Shown here: piece by piece, positions 15,326-20,840 of the stretch | How the letters are laid out: the number at the start of each line of letters is the position of its first letter | How positions within the stretch are numbered: the first letter of the stretch is position 1 | Assembly: GCA_027371665.1 (NCBI GenBank) | Contig: DAHXMP010000429.1 | Span: 1-20,840, forward strand | Direction: 5' to 3' | Length of the DNA stretch: 20,840 bases | Source: Bacteroidota bacterium | Lineage (GTDB): Bacteria > Bacteroidota > Ignavibacteria > Kapaibacteriales > UBA2268 | Program-made: the position numbers and the translations under genes | Notes under the pieces: model-generated | What the model saw: only the letters and a program-made list of their open reading frames with translations | Database searches by the model: none | Told to the model about the DNA's origin: nothing

Positions 15326-17131
15326 TTATAATTCTTTGTTGCGGATTTTCACAATTTTATCTCTTGCTTCATCAAGGAAGATTGAACGCGGATATTTAGT
15401 AATTAATTCTGTGTAAGATTTAACCGCTTCTACATCATTATGCTGAGCAATATATGAATTCCCGATAAGAAGTAATGAATTGTCCCCGTAAATTGTATCA
15501 GGGTCTTTAGTCATCAATTCCTGAAGAATTTCTCTCACTTTGTCATAATTAGCAAGCGTAAATTCAATTTTGGCTTGTCGAATGTAGCTTTGTTCGGCTA
15601 AATCACTCCCTGAAGCAATATCCACTACTTCTTTGTACAAAGCTTCCGCATCAGAATATTTTTTCTGGCTTTCTTTGAATTCGGCTTTTGCGAACTCTTG
15701 CAACCCTTGTGTGAATTGCTTGTTCTGCTCGATAAGAACTAATTTATTAATCGCATCGTTTGAAATATCGGCATTTGTGTTTTCGGAAAGGTTTGCAAAT
15801 AAAGTCTGTGCCGAATCAATATTACCGGTATAATACTGGAGTTCAGCCAGTTTAAATCTTGCCATATCGGCATCAGAACGGGATAATCTATTGTATTTAT
15901 TAATTACCTGATTTAATACACTAATCGCTTCTGAGAATTTTTCTTCTGTAATATAAATATCCCCAAGCATGACAAAAGAAGAAGCGCTTATGGGATAATT
16001 CGGAAATTGATTTGTAATTGTTATTAATTCTGATTTTGCTGTTTCATAATCATTTAAGTAATTTATTGATAGAGATGCTATTCTTAGCCTCGAATCAGCT
16101 GCAGCCATATCATTAGGATATTCTTTTATGATTTGCCTGTAACGTTTAATAATATTTTCAAGTTTATCATGTGATAGGTTTGGATTTTGTTCGGTCATAT
16201 AATCCAATGTTCTTGCGAAACCGTACAGTGCGGTAAGAAAATAAGGACTGCTCTTGCCTTTCTGAATAATTAAATCATAAGCTATAAGTGCAATATCATA
16301 TTGACCATCCTGTTTTGAGTCATTTGCAAAATTTACAAGCTCAGTGCCCATGCCTCCTGATAAGTCGTCAAGTTTCTGATATATTTTCAGTGCTTTTTCT
16401 ATATCAACCATTCTCAAAAACCAACCGTAAAGCCTCAGGTAATTAAAATTATCACTGTACCTGTCAGTCTTCTTTCTCAGTTCCTGCTCTATATATGCCT
16501 TTGCATCTTTATTTGTAAGTAAGGCAGATATCCTTCCCTGTGCAAGCGGCAGGTTCATTTCATTCTCAAACAAATTTAATATTTCATCTGTTCCTTTAAC
16601 ATAATTACCGGTGGCTGCATAAAGCTGTATTAATTTGACGGAAAAATTATTATCATTTCCTAATTTATTTTTACCTTCTTCGAGTGTAGCAATTGCCTTA
16701 TCGAATAAAAAGAGGTTTGACTGGGATACAGAAACATCGAGATAGGTAATCTCTGATTTAGGATCCATGTTTATAGCTTCTTTCCATGAATTGTTTGCAT
16801 CATCTGTTTTCCCTGCCCGCCAATAGAGCTCACCGGCAAGAGTCATCAATTCAGGAGTTCTTTCAATTTTAAGATGTTCTTCGATTATGCCAAGTAATTT
16901 CGAAAATTGATTCAATCCTTTTAATGTTCTTATAACACCGGATAGGTATCTTTCGTTTTTTGGGCTTAATTTATATAATTCGAGATATATATCTGATGCT
17001 TTTGCAAAATCTCCGGTTTTCTCGAATACCTGGGCTAATTGATATTTCCCGTCAGTCCCTTGGCTAATGACATTATTTATTCCCCAAAAAAAGAAAATTA
17101 AAATAATTATATTTTTTAAATTATGTTTCAT
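15326..17131 (-). CDS. Exported tetratricopeptide-repeat protein
   Basis: A 601-residue protein with an N-terminal hydrophobic segment (about 7-24, ending NVISQ) that looks like a Sec signal peptide. The rest is alpha-helical TPR repeats, for example YQLAQVFEKTGDFAKASDIYLELYK, LAGELYWRAGKTDDANNSWKEAI, VMLGDIYITEEKFSEAISVLNQVI and LLLIGNSYIAQHNDVEAVKSYTELI. The C-terminal repeats with ITKYPRSIFLDEARDKI resemble those of periplasmic BamD/CpoB-like proteins. TPR arrays are protein-binding scaffolds, so a periplasmic role in envelope assembly is plausible, but no partner can be named. It is divergent from the SRPBCC gene across 160 AT-rich bases and shares no operon with its minus-strand neighbours. 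No lipobox cysteine is present in the signal region, so it is not an obvious lipoprotein. Confidence 0.85.
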   Translation of the reverse strand: MKHNLKNIIILIFFFWGINNVISQGTDGKYQLAQVFEKTGDFAKASDIYLELYKLSPKNERYLSGVIRTLKGLNQFSKLLGIIEEHLKIERTPELMTLAGELYWRAGKTDDANNSWKEAINMDPKSEITYLDVSVSQSNLFLFDKAIATLEEGKNKLGNDNNFSVKLIQLYAATGNYVKGTDEILNLFENEMNLPLAQGRISALLTNKDAKAYIEQELRKKTDRYSDNFNYLRLYGWFLRMVDIEKALKIYQKLDDLSGGMGTELVNFANDSKQDGQYDIALIAYDLIIQKGKSSPYFLTALYGFARTLDYMTEQNPNLSHDKLENIIKRYRQIIKEYPNDMAAADSRLRIASLSINYLNDYETAKSELITITNQFPNYPISASSFVMLGDIYITEEKFSEAISVLNQVINKYNRLSRSDADMARFKLAELQYYTGNIDSAQTLFANLSENTNADISNDAINKLVLIEQNKQFTQGLQEFAKAEFKESQKKYSDAEALYKEVVDIASGSDLAEQSYIRQAKIEFTLANYDKVREILQELMTKDPDTIYGDNSLLLIGNSYIAQHNDVEAVKSYTELITKYPRSIFLDEARDKIVKIRNKEL

Positions 17132-17197
17132 TTCATAATGTTCGTTTTGAATTAATATGTAATCATTAGACGCAATTTTTTAAAATGTGTTGTTTAT

Positions 17198-17218
17198 AAT
17201 TATTACGTAAGAATAATT
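17198..17218. promoter_or_regulatory. Inverted repeat in a divergent promoter region
   Basis: AATTATT (17198-17204) and AATAATT (17212-17218) form a perfect 7-base inverted repeat around ACGTAAG. It sits midway between the divergent TPR and SRPBCC genes, about 65-95 bases from each start, where a regulator could act on both. It is AT-rich, so chance remains likely. Confidence 0.22.
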
Positions 17219-17291
17219 CAATTTTTTATTTAATCGGGATTTATTGTAATTTTAATGTTTGAAAATTTCATCAAATGTAAAGTAAAAAATA

Positions 17292-17828
17292 ATGAAAATC
17301 ATAAAATATGCAGCTTTTATTCTTGCTTCTCTTGTAATTACACTGATTGTTTTTTCTTTCTTAGTTCCTTCAACTTATAAAGTCGAAAGATCGTTGAAAA
17401 TTTATGCTTACCCTGACAAAATTTTCGATTATATCTCAAACATAAAAAAATGGCAAGAATGGACTATATGGACAAGCAAAGAAGATTCAACTTTGATTTT
17501 AACATATAAAGGTCCTGATTCCGGCGTCGGTGCCACTCAATTCTGGAAATCGGACAAATCCGGCAACGGAAAAATCACGATAATGAGAAGCAGTCCCAAT
17601 GAGTCTATAGAATATATGCTGAACATGGGCGGAGGCAAATTCGTTTCAAAAGGTAAAATTTCGTTGAAGCCAACTACAAACGGAACCCAAGTTACATGGA
17701 GCGATTCTGGTGATGTCGGAGCTAATCCGATAGCAAAAATTTTCGCTTACTTTTTTATGGATAAGTTCATGGGTCCTGATTTTGAAAAAGGTTTAAAAAA
17801 TTTAAAATATATAATTGAGAAAAAATAA
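17292..17828 (+). CDS. SRPBCC (START-like) family protein with N-terminal membrane helix
   Basis: Residues 5-25 form one hydrophobic helix that would anchor the protein in the membrane, with the rest probably outside the cytoplasm. The following 150 residues match the SRPBCC/polyketide-cyclase-like fold, which encloses a deep hydrophobic ligand pocket: KVERSLKIYAYPDKIFDYISNIKKWQEW at about 30-57, then alternating strands GATQFWKS, KISLKPTTNGTQVTWSDSGDV and the long C-terminal helix with GLKNLKYIIEKK. The short form with a membrane helix is widespread in Bacteroidota. The ligand and function are unknown. It is the first gene of a plus-strand cluster; the PDZ gene starts 16 bases after its stop, so they are likely co-transcribed. 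Confidence 0.85.
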   Translation: MKIIKYAAFILASLVITLIVFSFLVPSTYKVERSLKIYAYPDKIFDYISNIKKWQEWTIWTSKEDSTLILTYKGPDSGVGATQFWKSDKSGNGKITIMRSSPNESIEYMLNMGGGKFVSKGKISLKPTTNGTQVTWSDSGDVGANPIAKIFAYFFMDKFMGPDFEKGLKNLKYIIEKK

Positions 17829-17844
17829 AATAGGGCAGATAATT

Positions 17845-20199
17845 ATGAAAAAAATTTATATTATTTTAATTGCATTATTAATATCACCAAAATTTTGTTC
17901 GGCAGAACAACCGGATAGCCTGATTGAACAGACATTAAACCTGTTCGATTTAGAGCCATACAAAGGGGAAATAAGCTATCCGAGGCTAAGGATGGGTTTG
18001 TACAGTTCACAATTTCAATTCGACAGTTCATCTGAAATTTTAAAAAAATACCATATCGAAAAAGGATATAAAATCTGGCACATAATTCCTCACAGCTCGG
18101 CAGACGAAGCAGGGCTTTATATCGGCGATACACTGCTCATGCTCGACGATAAGCCGATTTATAATGATAAGTCTATCGGCGATGATTATATGGATTTATA
18201 CCTTTACGGTAAAAAAGCGGGTGATTCAGTAACTATAACAGAACTCAAAAACGGAAAACTTCAAGATTTCCCTGTAAAATTAATTCCTATTATCACTTAC
18301 CCAATGCCATATAAAGACCCTGGGTTAGGAGAGGTTAAGCCCAACTCCTGGCTCCAGCAGCAGATTGATAAATTTAAATTAAATAGCTGGGCTGATTCGA
18401 TTAAGAAACAGATGGCTGTTGCCTCCATTTCGGACTACAATAAAGTTCCTTTTTCTGACAAGCCAAATCCCTGGAGGCTGAATGCCGTAACTTATCTTCA
18501 CAGGTATCCCCTTAGAGTTGGTGCTTATTCAAGATTTATTGCTAATGATATGTGGAAATCTTACGGAGCAAAAAATGAGGCATTCCCTGCCATCATTCAC
18601 ACATTAGCGAAGTATCTCGATATCATTCAGCCTGATTTCAAACTTCCTCCAAAACCAAAATCAATCAGAGAATTGGATGAATACTTAAACGATGTTCAGA
18701 ATAAAATTGACATTGCTTATGAAAAAGTCAAGGACAGTCTCCCTCAAATAACAAGCGGTTTGTCAAAGCTTTTGGAAATCGAGGATGGTTACGAAACTGC
18801 TCTCGATACCGTAAAAGATCAGGTCGAAAAGAAAAAGCTAAGAAATGCATATGAACAAGAAATTGCCGGTTTATTCAGAAATTCATTAAAAGTTGATATG
18901 ACTTCGATGGTAGAGGCTGCAAGGCTTTTATCGAATTTAATTGATAAAAACTGGATTAATTCCTTCATAGCTGCAATCCCACAGAATCATAACCACGTAA
19001 AAAAAATCATTGTTCCCGGTGTCGAAGGAGAGGTCGTGTATTATTGGACAAATAAGCAAGGCAGATGTGTTATCGGAGGCAAAGGAACAAATCATTATAC
19101 AGGTGATTTCAGCTTCATTCTCGATTTGGGAGGTAACGACATTTACGAGCTTCCTCCTGCTAAAACAGGTTCATACAGATATGTGTGCGATATTGACGGC
19201 GATGATACATACTTATGTAAAAACGGTGAGGGAAGCGGAATCGGCTGTGTTGATGTTTTATTCGATATAAACGGAAACGATACGTACAGAGCCGATAACT
19301 TTTCACAGGGAGCCGGTTTGCTTGGCATAGGAATTCTTGCCGATTTCAACGGGGATGATTTGTATTCATCTCATTGGTGTTCACAGGGAGCGGCATTTCT
19401 CGGTATCGGGCTTTTATTCGATGCTAGCGGGAGCGATAATTATATAGCCGATGTTTTTTCGCAGGGATTCGGATACATTAAAGGCTTCGGTACGCTTATG
19501 GATTACTGCGGCAACGATTCCTATAAAGCCGGATGGAAAATTCCCGACTCACGTGACCCAAAGAGAGCCCATCTCTCGATGTCCCAGGGATTCGGCTTCG
19601 GGATGAGGCCCTGGTCGTTGGGAATAGGTGCCGACGGAGGCATTGGAGTTTTAACCGATTACAGCGGGGACGATGTTTATAATAGCGATTTCTTTTCACA
19701 GGGAGGAAGCTACTGGTATTCTCTCGGAATACTTTATGACAGGCAGGGATGTGACAGGTACACTGCAGGGCAGTACTCACAGGGAAGCGGTATTCATCTT
19801 TCTTTCGGTGCCTTGCTCGACGACGAAGGTAACGATATGTATGATGCATATGCAGGACTGGAACAGGGAAATTCACATGACTGGTCTTCCGGTTGTCTCG
19901 AAGATTTGGAAGGCGACGATACATATCGTGGTTATTCGAGCAGCCAGGGTTCGGCTTTAACGGTTGCCTTTGCATACTTATATGACAAGCAGGGAAATGA
20001 CATGTATATCATTAAAAATACCGATACTACTTACAGCGAAGGCGGCGGAAGGCTCCAGCCAACGAGGAAAGCAGGCTCGCTCGGAATACTTCTCGACCTC
20101 GGTAAAGGTAATGACACATATACCGACCCCCGTATAATCGAAGGCATACCCTTACTTAAAGGTGGACAAGGCATTGTATTCGATGACGGAAAAAAATAA
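17845..20199 (+). CDS. Exported PDZ protein with a long D-x-x-G-x-D-x-Y repeat array
   Basis: Begins with a signal peptide (MKKIYIILIALLI...FCSA, 1-20). A PDZ domain follows at about 70-145 (HIIPHSSADEAGLYIGDTLLMLDDKPI, then GDSVTITELKNGK). PDZ domains bind C-terminal or internal peptides. The middle (about 160-400) is mostly helical with no protease motif that I recognise. From residue 427 to 759 there are 12 copies of a D-x-x-G-x-D-x-Y motif, usually 25-28 residues apart; eight intervals also contain SQG or EQG and a hydrophobic strand such as GIGILAD. One 52-residue interval probably hides a degenerate copy. Regular strands of this kind suggest a beta-solenoid or stacked sheet with acidic turns that could bind metal, possibly calcium; this is inference. 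I chose this ATG because it gives a clean signal peptide with AGGG 9 bases upstream; a TTG at 17815 overlaps the previous gene. Function unknown. Confidence 0.88.
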   Translation: MKKIYIILIALLISPKFCSAEQPDSLIEQTLNLFDLEPYKGEISYPRLRMGLYSSQFQFDSSSEILKKYHIEKGYKIWHIIPHSSADEAGLYIGDTLLMLDDKPIYNDKSIGDDYMDLYLYGKKAGDSVTITELKNGKLQDFPVKLIPIITYPMPYKDPGLGEVKPNSWLQQQIDKFKLNSWADSIKKQMAVASISDYNKVPFSDKPNPWRLNAVTYLHRYPLRVGAYSRFIANDMWKSYGAKNEAFPAIIHTLAKYLDIIQPDFKLPPKPKSIRELDEYLNDVQNKIDIAYEKVKDSLPQITSGLSKLLEIEDGYETALDTVKDQVEKKKLRNAYEQEIAGLFRNSLKVDMTSMVEAARLLSNLIDKNWINSFIAAIPQNHNHVKKIIVPGVEGEVVYYWTNKQGRCVIGGKGTNHYTGDFSFILDLGGNDIYELPPAKTGSYRYVCDIDGDDTYLCKNGEGSGIGCVDVLFDINGNDTYRADNFSQGAGLLGIGILADFNGDDLYSSHWCSQGAAFLGIGLLFDASGSDNYIADVFSQGFGYIKGFGTLMDYCGNDSYKAGWKIPDSRDPKRAHLSMSQGFGFGMRPWSLGIGADGGIGVLTDYSGDDVYNSDFFSQGGSYWYSLGILYDRQGCDRYTAGQYSQGSGIHLSFGALLDDEGNDMYDAYAGLEQGNSHDWSSGCLEDLEGDDTYRGYSSSQGSALTVAFAYLYDKQGNDMYIIKNTDTTYSEGGGRLQPTRKAGSLGILLDLGKGNDTYTDPRIIEGIPLLKGGQGIVFDDGKK
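19123..20121 (+). repeat. Coding repeat array: 12 D-x-x-G-x-D-x-Y motifs
   Basis: Within the PDZ protein the motif begins at residues 427, 449, 474, 500, 526, 553, 605, 632, 659, 687, 714 and 751 of the 784-residue protein. Examples are DINGNDTY, DFNGDDLY, DYSGDDVY and DLEGDDTY. The last copy carries one extra residue (DLGKGNDTY). The typical period is about 26-27 residues. The DNA itself is not a close tandem repeat, which points to an old, selected protein repeat rather than recent slippage. Confidence 0.85.
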
Positions 20200-20211
20200 T
20201 GATTTTGTATC

Positions 20212-20247
20212 ATTCCTGCGAACAGATAATATCTGGAAAACAGGAAT
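20212..20247 (+). promoter_or_regulatory. Nested hairpin before the macrodomain gene
   Basis: ATTCCTG (20212-20218) pairs with CAGGAAT (20241-20247). Inside, CAGATA (20223-20228) pairs with TATCTG (20230-20235). The two stems are separated by small internal loops, CGAA and GAAAA. It lies 13 bases after the PDZ-gene stop and 6 bases before the AGGAG ribosome-binding site (20254-20258). There is no T-run, so it is more likely an RNA-processing or translation-control element than a terminator. Confidence 0.45.
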
Positions 20248-20265
20248 CTATGTAGGAGATAATTT

Positions 20266-20790
20266 ATGCTCAAAAACAGAATCGAACTTGTACAAGGTGA
20301 TATAACAAAGTTCGGTGTTGATGCAATCGTTAATGCGGCAAACTCTTCTTTAATGGGCGGTGGAGGTGTTGACGGGGCAATACATCGCGCAGCGGGTCCT
20401 AAGCTCCACGAAGAATGTATGGAAATAATAAAAAAAATTGGGAGGTGCCCGGCTGGTGAAGCAGTAATAACATGCGGAGGGAAACTGCCTGCAAAATACG
20501 TTATTCATACCGTAGGTCCCGTCTGGCACGGCGGGCATAAAAACGAACCTGAATTATTGGAAAATACTTATAAAAACAGCCTGGAGTTAGCAAAAGAACA
20601 CAAGTTACAATCGGTTGCTTTCCCGAATATAAGCACCGGGATTTACAGCTATCCCAAAGGTGAAGCCGCAGAAGTTGCCGTTTCGACTGCAAAAAATTTT
20701 CTCGGGCAAAACGAGATACCCGAAAAGGTTATTTTTGTTTGCTATGATTTAGAGAATTATTCTATTTATAAAAGACTATTGAATTTGTAA
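20266..20790 (+). CDS. Macrodomain O-acetyl-ADP-ribose deacetylase / ADP-ribosyl hydrolase (MacroD/YmdB type)
   Basis: Macrodomain proteins of this class bind ADP-ribose and hydrolyse O-acetyl-ADP-ribose or remove mono-ADP-ribose from acidic side chains. The fold is complete: GDIT (11-14), IVNAANSSLMGGGGVDGAIHRAAG (21-44) with the Asn (26) and Asp (36) that correspond to catalytic positions in the MacroD group, VIHTVGPVW (79-87) and AFPNISTGIYSYP (118-130), which closes over the distal ribose. The 174-residue length is standard, with no fused domain. A strong AGGAG lies 7 bases before the ATG. It follows the PDZ-repeat gene by 66 bases, so it may share that transcript. In E. coli YmdB also modulates RNase III; nothing here shows that. 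Confidence 0.93.
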   Translation: MLKNRIELVQGDITKFGVDAIVNAANSSLMGGGGVDGAIHRAAGPKLHEECMEIIKKIGRCPAGEAVITCGGKLPAKYVIHTVGPVWHGGHKNEPELLENTYKNSLELAKEHKLQSVAFPNISTGIYSYPKGEAAEVAVSTAKNFLGQNEIPEKVIFVCYDLENYSIYKRLLNL

Positions 20791-20840
20791 TGAAAGAAAC
20801 AATAAATGTAAATATTTTAAAGTTTATTATCCTTCTGTTA
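20790..20840 (+). CDS. Start of a further gene (partial, unknown)
   Basis: The last base of the macrodomain stop codon is the first base of an ATG (TAATG), and the frame stays open for 17 codons to the window edge. The residues MKETINVNILKFIILLL have a basic/polar start followed by a hydrophobic run, as in a signal peptide or membrane anchor. The overlap suggests translational coupling. Too little is present to name it, and an open stretch this short could arise by chance. Confidence 0.45.
   Translation, partial: MKETINVNILKFIILLL

Noticed and set aside
17815..17844. Longer N-terminus of the PDZ protein from a TTG overlapping the SRPBCC gene
   Set aside because: The ATG at 17845 starts directly at a normal signal peptide and has its own AGGG.
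19496..19975. Minus-strand 159-codon frame inside the PDZ-repeat gene
   Set aside because: It is an antisense shadow of the repeated D-x-x-G-x-D-x-Y codons, rich in Arg, Cys and His as expected from that.
19123..20121. Classical RTX calcium-binding repeats
   Set aside because: RTX uses a nine-residue GGxGxDxUx unit in close tandem; here the motifs are about 26 residues apart with a different consensus.

Overview
The window looks like chromosomal DNA from a low-GC member of the Bacteroidota/Ignavibacteriota (FCB) group. Two proteins end in type A sorting domains of the type IX secretion system (T9SS). There is also a BatA-type von Willebrand protein, a 7TM-HD (PgpH-like) phosphodiesterase and mostly AT-rich spacers. 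A species cannot be named from this sequence alone. No rRNA, tRNA, CRISPR array, complete insertion sequence or prophage was seen.

Layout. (1) 2-742: the end of a T9SS-secreted protein that enters from the left. (2) 743-1464: a 720-base non-coding stretch filled with short repeats and hairpins. (3) 1465-3787, minus strand: DUF302 protein, LOG-family hydrolase and the recombination ATPase RarA, tightly spaced as one likely operon. (4) 3928-4409: a HicB antitoxin gene overlapping a HicA toxin gene that is interrupted by an in-frame TGA. (5) 4415-8434, minus strand: a BatA-like membrane protein and a long-chain acyl-CoA ligase. (6) 8658-11216: a large secreted protein with a PNGase F-like region and a T9SS signal. 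(7) 11243-14420, minus strand: the HD phosphodiesterase overlapping the xerD-like recombinase gene by 8 bases. (8) 14584-15279: rsmE. (9) 15326-17131, minus strand: an exported TPR protein. (10) 17292 to the right edge, plus strand: an SRPBCC protein, a PDZ protein with a long D-x-x-G-x-D-x-Y repeat array, a macrodomain hydrolase and the first codons of another gene, closely packed and probably co-transcribed.

Most genes are housekeeping or cell-envelope genes. The parts most worth a second look are the PDZ/repeat protein and its operon, the PNGase F-like protein with a large insertion, and the probably inactivated HicA toxin next to an intact antitoxin. I did not find a clear new multi-gene defence or metabolic system; the SRPBCC/PDZ-repeat/macrodomain cluster is the best candidate for something undescribed.
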